Shown here piece after piece: positions 8,488 to 16,286 of a stretch of DNA of 64,000 nt (position 1 is the stretch's first letter; each line of letters begins with the position of its first letter). The position numbers and the translations under genes are program-made. The notes below the pieces were generated by a model. The model made no database searches. It was not told the DNA's origin and saw only the letters and a program-made list of their open reading frames with translations. This stretch comes from Candidatus Deferrimicrobiaceae bacterium (GTDB taxonomy: Bacteria > Desulfobacterota > Deferrimicrobia > Deferrimicrobiales > Deferrimicrobiaceae), in contig DASXVV010000002.1 of NCBI GenBank assembly GCA_036504035.1, positions 1-64,000 on the forward strand. The letters run 5' to 3'.

Positions 8488-9836
8488 GATTTTCCCTCCA
8501 AAGGCTGATCTGCCGGGACCGGCACAGGCCGGATCGTCAAGAGATCGGTCACGGCGGTCACCACGCCCGCGAAGAAAAAGAGCCCCGCGAACAGGGTGAC
8601 GCCCATCCACAGCCGCATGTAGGACTGCGCGGTCATGTATCCCAGCCCGAGCACCCGCTCGATGTAGGCCTGGAGCACGCCCGCGACGCCGAAGGTCAAC
8701 CCCATGACCATCATGGCGATGCACATCAGCCAGAAAGCGACCTTTCCCCGGCGCGGGTCATAGACCTCGATCCCCTTTAACCGGGGCATCGCGAAGTAGA
8801 AGGTGGTCAGGTTGAGCAGCGCGTAGGCTCCGAAGAAGGCGAGGTGGCCGTGCGAGACCGTGACCTGCGACCCGTGCGTGTAGTAGTTGATCTGCGGGAG
8901 CGTGTGGAGGAAGCCCCAGACGCCCGCCCCGACCAGATGGAAGACGGCGCATCCGATCGCGTAGGTCCAGGTGAGCGGGTTGACGACCGGCGCCCGGCGC
9001 CGCTTCACGTGGTGCATCGTGTCGACCAGCATCAGGACGATCGGCAGCGGCTCCAGCGCGGAGAAGACGCCGCCGACCCACAGCCAGTAGGTCGGGGCGC
9101 CGATCCAGTAATAGTGATGGCCGGTCCCTGCGACCCCGGTGAAGAGGAACAGGCCGATCTCGACGTAGAGCCACTTCTCGACCACCGCGCGGTCGACGCC
9201 GGTCAGCTTCATCAGGATGAACGCCATGATGGAGCCGGTCACCAGCTCCCAGGCGCCCTCGACCCAGAGGTGGATCACCCACCACCAGTAGTACCAGTCG
9301 ATAACGAGGTTCCGGTAGAAGGGGATGCCGAACAGGTAGAGCCCGGCGAGGAAGACGAGGCCGCCGAGCAGCGTCCCCTGGATGACGGTCCAGCGCCCCG
9401 CCCGGATCATCGTCATCCCGATGTTGAACAGGAAGATCAACGCACCGGCGACCACGACGAGGTTCAGCGGGAAGGGGATCTCGAGCAGCGGCCGCCCTTT
9501 CGTCCACCCGAAGGCGAAGCCGACCAGCGCAACGACGCCGGTCGCGAGCAGCGCCGCGAGCTGCAGGTAGGCGAGGAAAGGGGACCAGATCTCTGACTGC
9601 GATTCTTCGGGGACGATGTAGTAGGTGCCTCCCATGAAGCCGAGCAGCATCCAGAGGACAAGCAGGTTGGTGTGGAACGCCCGCGCGGTGGCGAACGGAA
9701 AGACGTCCACGACGGCCTGGGGAACCGTGAACGTGTAGTTGAAGGCGAGGTAGAGCCCGAGGACGACCTGCAGGACGAAGAGCGGCAGGGCGGCCGCGAA
9801 GTACCACCAGGCGATCTTCCGGGTGCGATATTCCAT
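8484..9836 (-). CDS. norB: Nitric oxide reductase large subunit
   Basis: A 450-residue haem-copper-superfamily membrane protein with about 12 hydrophobic segments. Recognisable ligands are the N-terminal low-spin haem His (FHTNLLVLW), the HLWVEGAWEL segment carrying an iron-site His and the NorB-type glutamates, the GTGHHYYW pair for the non-haem iron, and the C-terminal HGHLAFFGAY pair for haems b and b3. It reduces two NO to N2O using electrons from its cytochrome c subunit. The start at 9836 is preferred over ATG 9842 because the GGGGGAG ribosome site is then seven bases away. norC ends two bases upstream and hemerythrin overlaps its end. No other denitrification gene is visible, so detoxification is as likely as respiration. 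Confidence 0.93.
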   Translation of the reverse strand: MEYRTRKIAWWYFAAALPLFVLQVVLGLYLAFNYTFTVPQAVVDVFPFATARAFHTNLLVLWMLLGFMGGTYYIVPEESQSEIWSPFLAYLQLAALLATGVVALVGFAFGWTKGRPLLEIPFPLNLVVVAGALIFLFNIGMTMIRAGRWTVIQGTLLGGLVFLAGLYLFGIPFYRNLVIDWYYWWWVIHLWVEGAWELVTGSIMAFILMKLTGVDRAVVEKWLYVEIGLFLFTGVAGTGHHYYWIGAPTYWLWVGGVFSALEPLPIVLMLVDTMHHVKRRRAPVVNPLTWTYAIGCAVFHLVGAGVWGFLHTLPQINYYTHGSQVTVSHGHLAFFGAYALLNLTTFYFAMPRLKGIEVYDPRRGKVAFWLMCIAMMVMGLTFGVAGVLQAYIERVLGLGYMTAQSYMRLWMGVTLFAGLFFFAGVVTAVTDLLTIRPVPVPADQPLEGKS

Positions 9837-9838
9837 CG

Positions 9839-10552
9839 TCATACTCCCCCCTGCCTCTGCCCGGCGAGGAAACGGGCGACTTCTTCCCGCTCCCGGTCGG
9901 TCAGCCCGGTCTGGGGCGGCATCTTCGCCGCCGGGTTCTGCGCCTTGGGATTCCCGATGTAGTTTGCGATGGATTCCCGCGTGCGGCGCGCACCGACCTC
10001 GTCGAGCGCGGGGCCGAAGGTGCCGCCGACGCCATGAAGCGCGTGGCAGTTCATGCACCCCTTGGTCTGGAAGACGGCCGCGCCGGGGGAGACGCCAGCG
10101 GCGGACACCAACCGCTCGCTGCCCCGGGAAAGCCGCTTCCGGCTGTCTTGCGGCGGCCAGTCGCCGTTCTCGATCCCGCCGACCCAGGTGAAGAAGGCGA
10201 CGAGCGCATCGATCTCGGCAACGGTCACGTGCTGGTTCGGCATCTTGCGCCAGCCGTTGGCGAAGGCGCGCCCGGGGTCGGAGACCCGGATGCGGATGCC
10301 GTCGGCCCCGACCCGCTGCAGGACCCGGGTCAGGTCGGGCGCGTAGTAGCCGCCGAAGCCGAGGATCGTGTGGCAGTCGTTGCAGTTGTACTTCTGGAAG
10401 GCGCGCTTCCCGTCGACGACGTGCTCGTCGATCCGGTCGGCGTGCGACAGGGCGACGACCTGGCGCTGGGTGTCGAAGGTGAGGTAGAGGAACAAGAGCG
10501 AGGACGAGAGCGTGCCGACGAGGAAGATCCAGAACGCGATGCGTTTGCTCAT
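9839..10552 (-). CDS. norC: Nitric oxide reductase cytochrome c subunit, two haem domains
   Basis: A 237-residue membrane-anchored dihaem cytochrome. One N-terminal span (AFWIFLVGTLSSSLLFLYL) is followed by a NorC-like domain with CNDCH and the phrase TILGFGGYYAPDLTRV, then a second cytochrome c domain with CMNCH (ALHGVGGTFGPALDEVG). Classical NorC has one haem c, so this is a NorC fused to an extra class I cytochrome domain. Candidate axial methionines are KMP in each domain (WRKMPNQ and AKMPPQ). GGAGG lies eight bases before the ATG. It is the first gene of the norC-norB-hemerythrin-DoxX operon and is divergent from the hybrid kinase gene. Confidence 0.88.
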   Translation of the reverse strand: MSKRIAFWIFLVGTLSSSLLFLYLTFDTQRQVVALSHADRIDEHVVDGKRAFQKYNCNDCHTILGFGGYYAPDLTRVLQRVGADGIRIRVSDPGRAFANGWRKMPNQHVTVAEIDALVAFFTWVGGIENGDWPPQDSRKRLSRGSERLVSAAGVSPGAAVFQTKGCMNCHALHGVGGTFGPALDEVGARRTRESIANYIGNPKAQNPAAKMPPQTGLTDREREEVARFLAGQRQGGV

Positions 10553-10593
10553 CCTTCCAGCCTCCTTCCGATTAAGGCAGCTTGAAAAGCGAC

Positions 10594-10611
10594 GGCAACG
10601 GCAACGGCAAC
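10594..10611. repeat. Triplicated GGCAAC in the norC leader
   Basis: GGCAAC is repeated three times head to tail (10594-10599, 10600-10605, 10606-10611), within the predicted untranslated leader of norC about 45 bases from its start codon. It reads GTTGCC in the transcript. It may be a short slippage duplication; no function is assigned. Confidence 0.5.
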
Positions 10612-10631
10612 GGCCAAGGCTTTATCCACCC

Positions 10632-10660
10632 ATCATGGGAACAATCCCGACGGGAGTCAA
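10632..10660 (-). promoter_or_regulatory. norC promoter with overlapping dyads
   Basis: On the minus strand TTGACT (10660-10655) and CATGAT (10637-10632) are 17 bases apart, a good sigma-70 promoter for norC. The spacer carries the palindrome TCCCGACGGGA (10645-10655) and an overlapping inverted repeat GGGA-ACAA-TCCC (10637-10648). A repressor bound there would block RNA polymerase. The dyads do not match the NsrR or FNR consensus as I remember them, so the regulator is unknown. Confidence 0.5.
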
Positions 10661-10677
10661 CGATTTCCCGGCCAGGA

Positions 10678-10706
10678 TTGCTGAATATCGCAAAGAATGA
10701 TCTAAT
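10678..10706 (+). promoter_or_regulatory. Candidate promoter for the hybrid histidine kinase
   Basis: TTGCTG (10678-10683) and TCTAAT (10701-10706) are separated by 17 bases on the plus strand, upstream of the kinase GTG at 10756. The -35 region is part of a short dyad, TTGC-N8-GCAA (10678-10693). The -10 element is good and the -35 weak. Confidence 0.35.
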
Positions 10707-10755
10707 TCCATAAGACAGGTCCGGCCGGCATCTTGCGGGAGGCACCGGGGACGAC

Positions 10756-13377
10756 GTGAGCGGTTATCGGAAAAGCATCCTGTTCCGGCTGAACGTCCTG
10801 GTCATCGCCGCCCTGTTGCCGGCGCTCGGCGTCATCCTTTACAACGGCTGGAAATTCCATCGGACCGTCATCGAGAATACCCGGGGGAGCCTGCTCCAGC
10901 TCGCCCAGGCCGTTGCCTTCCAGCACGAGGGGCAGGTCCAGGGGCTACACCTTCTGCTGGCCACGCTGGCGGAGGTCCCGTGCGTCCGGGCCGGGGACAC
11001 CGCCGCATGCGAGCGGCTCTTCCGGAAATCGCTGGAGCAGAACCCCTTCCTGCACGACATCCTCCTGGCCACCCCCGACGGCCGCGTAATCGGCGCAGGG
11101 CTTACGAAGCACGCGGGGGCAACCCTTTCGGACCGGAAATATTTCAGGGACGCGCTCGCGACAGGACGTTTTTCCGCAGGCGAGTACGAGCCGGGCCACC
11201 CGGGCTGGTACCCGCCGCTCAACTTCTGCCTCCCGGTCCGAGGGGGGGACGGCCGAGGGCGCATCACCCGGCTGCTCGTGGCCTCGCTCGACCTCGACGC
11301 CTTCGCGGGCTTCTGCCGCCGCCTCAACCTGCCCGAGGGATCCACGTTCAACCTGAGCGACCACCGGGGAGTTCTGGTCTATCGCTACCCGCGTCATAAT
11401 ACGGTCGTCCCGGGAACTCCCGACCGGCCCGAACTGCGCCGGCAGATGACCGGTCCCGATGAGGAAGGCTCCTTCTTCGGCGTCGGCCGCGACGATGTCC
11501 GGCGCCTGCTCGCGTTCAAGCGGCTCCGGCTCTCCCCCGACGCGCCCCCCTATCTCTACATCCGGCTGACCGTCCCTGAATCCTCCATCCGGACCGCCTC
11601 CCTTCGAAACGAGCGAAACAGCCTGTACCTCCTGGCGCTGTCCACCCTGGGGGCGCTGGCGGCTTCATGCGTCCTCGGCGGCCCGATCATCGGGCGGCGG
11701 CTGAAGCAGCTTGTGGCCGCCACGCGGCGGGTCGGGCAGGGCGAGCTGGCCGCCCAGACGGGGATTCCCCATGACGAATCCGAGATCGGCCAAGTGGCCG
11801 CCTCTTTCGACGACATGGCCCGACGACTCGAATCGGTCGACCGGGAGCGGAAGAATTCCCTGGATGCACTGCGCACCATCCTGCAGACGGCGCTCGACGG
11901 CTTCCTGGTGACCGACCTCGAGGGACGCATCCACGACGTCAACGAGGCCTTCTGCGTTATGACGGGATACGCGCGGGAAGAGCTGCTCTCGATGCGGCTG
12001 TCCGACCTGGAGACCGAGGTCAAGCCGGGAGAACTGGATGCCAAGATCCGCGACATCGTCCGGACAGAGGGCAGCCGAGTCGAAACGCGTCACCGCCGGA
12101 AGGACGGAACGAAGGTGGACCTCGAGATCAGCACGCGCTATCTCGCGCAGGAGGGCGGGAAGATCATCTCCTTCTTGCGGGACATCACCGGGCGGAAGCG
12201 GGACGAGGCGGAGCGCCGCCGGCTCCAGATCCAGATGCAGAACGCGCAGAAGCTCGAAAGCCTGGGCGTGCTGGCCGGCGGGATCGCCCATGACTTCAAC
12301 AACCTGCTCTTGGTCATCCTCGGCAACATCGACCTGGTCAGGTCGGGCGAGCCGCCTTTGCCTCCGGCGATGCGGCAGAGGCTGTCCGATGCCGACAAGG
12401 CGGCGCAGAAAGCCGCGGAACTGTGCCGGCAGATGCTGGCCTATACCGGCGGGGAGCCGCTTGCGGTCGAGCGGGTCGACATCGCCTTGGTCGTGAAGTC
12501 GATGGTCCCGCTGCTCGAGATGTCCGTCTCGAAGAAGGCTTCGCTCCGTGTCGACTGCGCCCCCGGGCTTCCTTCCGTGCCGGCCGACCCGGGGCAATTG
12601 CGGCAGGTCGTCATGAACCTCGTCGTGAACGCATCCGAGGCGCTCGAGGGAAAGACGGGAGTGATCACGCTCTCGACCCGGGTCGAGACGCCTCCCCCCG
12701 GCGTCATCGACGAGGGCGCCCGGGGGGCCGGGCTTCCGGCGCGAGTGTACGCCTGCATCGAGGTGACGGACAACGGCTGCGGCATGAAGCCCGCGATGCG
12801 GGAGCGCATCTTCGACCCGTTCTTCTCGACGAAATTCACGGGCCGGGGGCTCGGGCTGGCGGCGGTCCTCGGGATCGTCCGTGCGCACCACGGCGGGATC
12901 GCCGTCGAAAGCCGCCCGGGCAAAGGATCGCGTTTCAGGGTCTACATTCCCCTCGCCGAGGCGGCGTCTCCTTCGTCGGCCGATCCTCCGGCCGACGAAG
13001 GATGGACGGCCGGCGGGGTCGTGCTCCTGGTCGACGACGAGGAGATGGTCCGCGATGTGGGCGCCGAGATGCTCGCCGGCATCGGATTCCGCGTCATCCT
13101 GGCCGTCGACGGGGTCGAGGCGCTCGAGCGCTACCGGGAGCACCGGGGTGAAATCTCCCTGGTGATCCTGGACCTTACCATGCCGCGGATGGACGGCGAG
13201 GAAACGCTGAAAGCGTTGCGCGGGATCGACCCGGGCGTCCGGGTCCTGATCGCGAGCGGCTATCGGGAGGAGGGCGGCGGGCGGTTCGAGAAGATGAACC
13301 GTGTCGGCTTCCTTCCCAAACCGTACCGCATCGCCGAGCTCCGGTCGCAGGTGCGTCGGGTGCTCGAACGGGCCTGA
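10756..13377 (+). CDS. Membrane hybrid sensor histidine kinase (Cache-HAMP-PAS-HisKA-REC)
   Basis: An 873-residue hybrid kinase. The order is an N-terminal membrane span (~12-32), a periplasmic Cache-like sensor (~35-290), a second span (~293-315, LYLLALSTLGALAAS), HAMP (~315-365), PAS (~370-480), HisKA with phospho-acceptor His512 in GGIAHDFNN, and an HATPase with N box NLVVNASEAL, G1 DNGCGM and G2 GRGLGLA. A C-terminal receiver carries Asp806 in LDLTMP and a KPY lysine. It starts with GTG; the upstream sequence holds GGGAGG and GGGGA. There is no DNA-binding output and no adjacent separate regulator, so phosphate presumably passes to an unlinked partner. It is divergent from norC; control of the NO operon is possible but unproven. 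The ligand is unknown. Confidence 0.88.
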   Translation: MSGYRKSILFRLNVLVIAALLPALGVILYNGWKFHRTVIENTRGSLLQLAQAVAFQHEGQVQGLHLLLATLAEVPCVRAGDTAACERLFRKSLEQNPFLHDILLATPDGRVIGAGLTKHAGATLSDRKYFRDALATGRFSAGEYEPGHPGWYPPLNFCLPVRGGDGRGRITRLLVASLDLDAFAGFCRRLNLPEGSTFNLSDHRGVLVYRYPRHNTVVPGTPDRPELRRQMTGPDEEGSFFGVGRDDVRRLLAFKRLRLSPDAPPYLYIRLTVPESSIRTASLRNERNSLYLLALSTLGALAASCVLGGPIIGRRLKQLVAATRRVGQGELAAQTGIPHDESEIGQVAASFDDMARRLESVDRERKNSLDALRTILQTALDGFLVTDLEGRIHDVNEAFCVMTGYAREELLSMRLSDLETEVKPGELDAKIRDIVRTEGSRVETRHRRKDGTKVDLEISTRYLAQEGGKIISFLRDITGRKRDEAERRRLQIQMQNAQKLESLGVLAGGIAHDFNNLLLVILGNIDLVRSGEPPLPPAMRQRLSDADKAAQKAAELCRQMLAYTGGEPLAVERVDIALVVKSMVPLLEMSVSKKASLRVDCAPGLPSVPADPGQLRQVVMNLVVNASEALEGKTGVITLSTRVETPPPGVIDEGARGAGLPARVYACIEVTDNGCGMKPAMRERIFDPFFSTKFTGRGLGLAAVLGIVRAHHGGIAVESRPGKGSRFRVYIPLAEAASPSSADPPADEGWTAGGVVLLVDDEEMVRDVGAEMLAGIGFRVILAVDGVEALERYREHRGEISLVILDLTMPRMDGEETLKALRGIDPGVRVLIASGYREEGGGRFEKMNRVGFLPKPYRIAELRSQVRRVLERA

Positions 13378-13498
13378 AAGCCACCCCTGCCACACAATCC
13401 CGGAATCATGACTGCCCTCCCGATATCCTGTCCATGTGGTAGAATGTCGGGTCCGGCTCGCCGGAAACGATCTCCTGAACGAATGAAAGGACGCCCCG

Positions 13499-14572
13499 AT
13501 GGAAATCTCCTGTAATCTGCTTCCCCCCGCCCGACGTCGCCCCCGCCCGACCGACGAAAGCAAGCTCGGCTTCGGGGCGATCTTCACCGACCACATGGTC
13601 CGGATCGAATATTCCAAGGGCAGGGGATGGCATGACGCCCGAGTCGAGCCTTACGGCCCGATCACCCTCGACCCGGCGGCGATGGTGTTCCACTACGGCC
13701 AGGAGATTTTCGAGGGTCTCAAAGCTTATCGCGGGAAGGACGGCGCGCTCCTGACGTTCCGCCCCGAGGCCAATTTCGAGCGGCTCAACCGTTCCGCGTC
13801 CCGGCTCTGCCTGCCCGAATTGCCGGTCGAAGCGGCGCTGGCCTCCCTGTTCGCCCTGCTCAAGGCCGATGCCGACTGGGTCCCCTCGACGCGCGGCACC
13901 TCGCTCTACATCCGGCCCGCGATGATCGCGACCGAGGCGGGGCTGGGCGTCCGCTCCGCCGGCGAGGTGCTCTTCTTCATCATCGCCGGCCCGGTGGGCA
14001 ACTACTATGCGCGCGGGCTCGAGCCGGTCAACATCCTCGTCGAGGAGAAGTATGTCCGCGTGCCGCGCGGCGGCACGGGCGAGGCCAAGACCGGCGGCAA
14101 CTACGCCGCAAGCCTCCTCGCGGCCAAGGAGGCCAAGGAAAAGGGATTCGACCAGGTGCTCTGGCTCGACGCCGTCACGCAGACGACGATCGAGGAGGTG
14201 GGGACCATGAACATCTTCTTCCTGGTCGGGGACGAGCTCGTCACGCCGCCGCTGCTCGGGTCGATCCTCCCCGGCATCACCCGCGATTGCGTCCTGAAGA
14301 TCGCACGCGACCACGGCTGGAAGGTCTCCGAGCGCCCCATCAGCATCTCCGAGATCCGCAATGCGGCGGCCGACGGGTCGCTGCGCGAAGTGTTCGGCAC
14401 GGGTACCGCGGCCGTCATCTCCCCCGTCGGGATGCTCAAGTACAAAGACGAGACGTTCCCGGTGAACGGCGGGCAGATCGGCGCGATGGCCAAGCAGCTC
14501 TTCGACGAGATCACCGGCATCCAGTATGGCGAGCTCCCCGACCGGTTCGGGTGGGTGCACCGCGTCGAATAG
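13499..14572 (+). CDS. ilvE: Branched-chain amino acid aminotransferase
   Basis: A 357-residue class IV (D-amino-acid transaminase fold) PLP enzyme of the BCAT type. It shows FHYGQEIFEGLKAYR, the region with catalytic Lys in EAKTGGNYAAS, the GTMNIFF segment, and a C-terminal GTGTAAVISPVG phosphate-binding loop. It catalyses the last step of Ile/Leu/Val synthesis and the first of their breakdown, with 2-oxoglutarate/glutamate as partner. Length and motif order fit full-length BCATs. AAAGGA precedes the ATG by about eight bases. It is a single plus-strand gene after the kinase (121-base gap). A TAGAAT sequence about 60 bases upstream may be its -10 element, but no convincing -35 is seen. Confidence 0.93.
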   Translation: MEISCNLLPPARRRPRPTDESKLGFGAIFTDHMVRIEYSKGRGWHDARVEPYGPITLDPAAMVFHYGQEIFEGLKAYRGKDGALLTFRPEANFERLNRSASRLCLPELPVEAALASLFALLKADADWVPSTRGTSLYIRPAMIATEAGLGVRSAGEVLFFIIAGPVGNYYARGLEPVNILVEEKYVRVPRGGTGEAKTGGNYAASLLAAKEAKEKGFDQVLWLDAVTQTTIEEVGTMNIFFLVGDELVTPPLLGSILPGITRDCVLKIARDHGWKVSERPISISEIRNAAADGSLREVFGTGTAAVISPVGMLKYKDETFPVNGGQIGAMAKQLFDEITGIQYGELPDRFGWVHRVE

Positions 14573-14594
14573 TCGGATCGGTTGGGTGTAAACA

Positions 14595-14625
14595 CGCACG
14601 CCCGGCGGAATCCGCCGGGCGTGCG
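14595..14625. terminator. Perfect 15-bp inverted repeat after ilvE
   Basis: CGCACGCCCGGCGGA is followed after one base by its exact reverse complement (14595-14609 and 14611-14625), 22 bases downstream of the ilvE stop codon. The transcript would form a very stable GC-rich hairpin. There is no U-tract on either side, so it is either an atypical terminator, an mRNA 3'-end stabiliser, or a palindromic binding site in front of the small RNA promoter. Confidence 0.45.
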
Positions 14626-14629
14626 CTAC

Positions 14630-14648
14630 TGATAACCGTTCATTATCA
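14630..14648. promoter_or_regulatory. Inverted repeat, candidate activator site for the sigma-54 promoter
   Basis: TGATAA-N7-TTATCA is a perfect 6-bp-arm dyad centred about 60 bases before the predicted sigma-54 start site, in an AT-rich patch. A further GTTATC lies at about 14658. Sigma-54 promoters need an enhancer-binding ATPase bound upstream, and this is the only clear dyad available. Assignment is inference. Confidence 0.4.
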
Positions 14649-14672
14649 CGCCATTACGTTATCGATAGTGTT

Positions 14673-14688
14673 TGGCACATGGGTTGCA
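14673..14688 (+). promoter_or_regulatory. Sigma-54 (-24/-12) promoter
   Basis: TGGCAC, five bases, then TTGCA, with GG at 14674-14675 and GC at 14686-14687, an essentially perfect match to the RpoN consensus (TGGCACN5TTGCW). It points right and predicts a start near G14699. No protein gene follows on this strand; a compact hairpin structure and terminator do. Confidence 0.7.
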
Positions 14689-14698
14689 CATGTATGAC

Positions 14699-14794
14699 GG
14701 CAGTGGATGCGCAGCGCGAAATCGCAGCGTTTCCCTGCCCCCGCCGGAGGGTTCGAAGATTACCCCCACACGACCCTCCGGCACCCCCTTTTTT
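14699..14794 (+). ncRNA. Candidate sigma-54-dependent small RNA, about 96 nt
   Basis: The transcript predicted from the sigma-54 promoter would begin GGCAG and end in six U after a terminator hairpin. A 5' stem pairs GGCAG (14699-14703) with CTGCC (14735-14739), extended inward by GGA with TCC and TGCG with CGCA. The 3' stem pairs GCCGGAGGGT (14743-14752) with ACCCTCCGGC (14773-14782), followed by ACCCCC and T6 (14789-14794). Its 20-base loop contains CCCCCACAC and the linker contains CCCCC, single-stranded C-runs that could pair with purine-rich ribosome-binding sites. No convincing short ORF with a ribosome site lies inside. I know of no named RNA matching it. The sequence shows promoter, fold and terminator; function is inference. 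Confidence 0.5.
14743..14794 (+). terminator. Rho-independent terminator of the small RNA
   Basis: Perfect 10-bp stem GCCGGAGGGT/ACCCTCCGGC (14743-14752, 14773-14782) with a 20-base loop. After a six-base ACCCCC spacer comes a T6 run (14789-14794). The long loop and the spacer before the U-run are slightly unusual. Confidence 0.6.
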
Positions 14795-14823
14795 CTCCCG
14801 ACATCGTTTCGTGCGGCTTGATT

Positions 14824-15171
14824 TCAGCGACGCTTGCTACCAGGAAGAGGGGCGGGACCGACGCCCAGCCTGGCATAGGCGACATCCGGGGCGAGACCGT
14901 GGATCCGGACCAGTTTGTTGCGGCCGTGGTCGCCGGCGACGAGTTCAAGTTGGCCTTTCGCGAGACCGAGCGCCTTCGCCAGGAAGCGGATCAGCGCCTC
15001 GTTGGCCTTTCCCTCGACCGGCGGAGCCGTAAGCCGGATCTTGAGCACGCCCTCGGACAGCCCCGAAACCTCTTCCCTGGACGACCTGGGCTGGACGCGG
15101 ACCGCGAGGACGAACGGTTGCTCGGTGTCGACCGACGATGCGGCGGCAGGGGCTGCGGGGCGGCGGCTCAC
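14824..15171 (-). CDS. DUF167 / YggU family protein
   Basis: A 115-residue small cytosolic protein of the DUF167 (YggU) family. Characteristic segments are [15 protein letters not shown], the family core [18 protein letters not shown], and [13 protein letters not shown]. Biochemical function is unknown; the fold is alpha/beta. It starts at GTG 15171, whose bases overlap the yggT stop codon (GTGA), showing translational coupling. The N-terminal Ala/Pro-rich ~18 residues are extra to the family core. It is the last gene of the maf-yggS-proC-yggT-DUF167 run and faces the plus-strand small RNA terminator. Confidence 0.85.
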   Translation of the reverse strand: MSRRPAAPAAASSVDTEQPFVLAVRVQPRSSREEVSGLSEGVLKIRLTAPPVEGKANEALIRFLAKALGLAKGQLELVAGDHGRNKLVRIHGLAPDVAYARLGVGPAPLPGSKRR

Positions 15172-15467
15172 GGCATCCGGAAGGCGAGCTCCCGCAGCGA
15201 GGCCACCAGGAAATATTTCAGGAAATAGATCGCCAGGATCACGACCATCGGTGTGAAATCGATGGTCCCGGCGAAGAGCGGCAGCCGGCGCCGCAGGAAC
15301 CGGAACACCGGGTCGGTCACGGAGGAGATCGCCCGGACGATCGGATTGTACGGGTCAGGATTGACCCACGACAGCACGGCCCGGGCGATGACGATCCACA
15401 TGTACCCCGTCAGGGCGATGTCGAGCACCATCGCCAGCGCCGTGATGAAATTTCGCGCGATGAACAT
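15168..15467 (-). CDS. YggT family membrane protein
   Basis: A 99-residue protein with two hydrophobic segments ([20 protein letters not shown] and [18 protein letters not shown]) around the family motif [21 protein letters not shown]. YggT proteins are linked by context and some experiments to membrane, division-site or osmotic functions. Here it lies immediately after proC and before DUF167, the common bacterial arrangement near division genes. GGGGGG precedes the ATG by about five bases. Confidence 0.88.
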   Translation of the reverse strand: MFIARNFITALAMVLDIALTGYMWIVIARAVLSWVNPDPYNPIVRAISSVTDPVFRFLRRRLPLFAGTIDFTPMVVILAIYFLKYFLVASLRELAFRMP

Positions 15468-15477
15468 CTTTTCCCCC

Positions 15478-16284
15478 CTACTTCGACAATTCGCGGCAAC
15501 GCTTCCAGGCTGCCTCGACGGCCGTCATCACGAGCCCCCGGAATGCGCCCTGTTCGAGCGCCACGACCGCGGCCGCTGTGGTCCCGCCGGGCGACATCAC
15601 CATGTCCTTGAGACGCCCGGGGTGCTGGCCCGATTCGCGCAGCATCCGGGCCGACCCCTCGACGGTCGCCACCGAAAGCTTCATCGCATCTTCCCGGGTC
15701 AAGCCTGCCCGCACGCCCGCGTCGGCCATCGCCTCGATGAACATGAACACGTAGGCCGGGCCGGAGCCCGAGACCGCCGTCACCGCGTCGAGCAGCTCTT
15801 CCTTGGGCATCTCGACGACCACGCCGAAGGCGCCGAAGAGCGCCATCGCGGTTTCCTTCTGGACCGCCGAGACACGCGGGCTGCAGAAGATGCCCGTCGC
15901 GGCCATCCCCGCCATCGCGGGCGTGTTCGGCATCGCCCGCACGACCGCACTGTCGTTTCCCAGCTCGGCCATGAGTGTCGCCAGGGGAACGCCCGCGGCG
16001 ATCGAGATGAAGAGCATGCCCCTGGACGCCCCGGACGGCAGCTCCCGGAGCGCGGAAGGGACCACCTGCGGCTTGACCGCGACCACGACCGTGTCGCACG
16101 CGGCCAGCATCCCCTCGACCGTCGCCGCCGCCGTCACGCCAAATCGGGCATGGAGATCGGCGCAGCGCTCGGCGCGTACGTCGAATGCGAATACTTTCTC
16201 GGGAGGCAGAAGTCCCGCGTCGATCACGCCCTTGATCATCGCCTCGCCCATGTTCCCCGCCCCGATGAATCCCAATCCCTTCAT
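15478..16284 (-). CDS. proC: Pyrroline-5-carboxylate reductase
   Basis: A 268-residue NAD(P)H-dependent reductase for the last step of proline synthesis. It has an N-terminal Rossmann motif GFIGAGNMGEAM, the mid-region VVVAVKPQ and VRAMPNTPA, and the conserved C-terminal signature region with AVSGSGPAYVFMFIEAMADAGV and MSPGGTTAA. Start ATG 16284 is chosen because GGAGG lies seven bases upstream; the in-frame GTG at 16290 overlaps the yggS stop and is less likely. It is in the common yggS-proC-yggT gene group. Confidence 0.95.
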   Translation of the reverse strand: MKGLGFIGAGNMGEAMIKGVIDAGLLPPEKVFAFDVRAERCADLHARFGVTAAATVEGMLAACDTVVVAVKPQVVPSALRELPSGASRGMLFISIAAGVPLATLMAELGNDSAVVRAMPNTPAMAGMAATGIFCSPRVSAVQKETAMALFGAFGVVVEMPKEELLDAVTAVSGSGPAYVFMFIEAMADAGVRAGLTREDAMKLSVATVEGSARMLRESGQHPGRLKDMVMSPGGTTAAAVVALEQGAFRGLVMTAVEAAWKRCRELSK

Positions 16285-16286
16285 GG

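Noticed and set aside
10678-10693. FNR-type box TTGC-N8-GCAA
   Set aside because: FNR/DNR sites are TTGAT-N4-ATCAA; only the outer bases match and the inner half-site bases do not.
14743-14782. tRNA-like 3' half (GGGTTCGAA)
   Set aside because: The element resembles a T-arm start, but there is no matching acceptor, D arm or anticodon arm. The symmetric 10-bp stem with a downstream T-run fits a terminator better.
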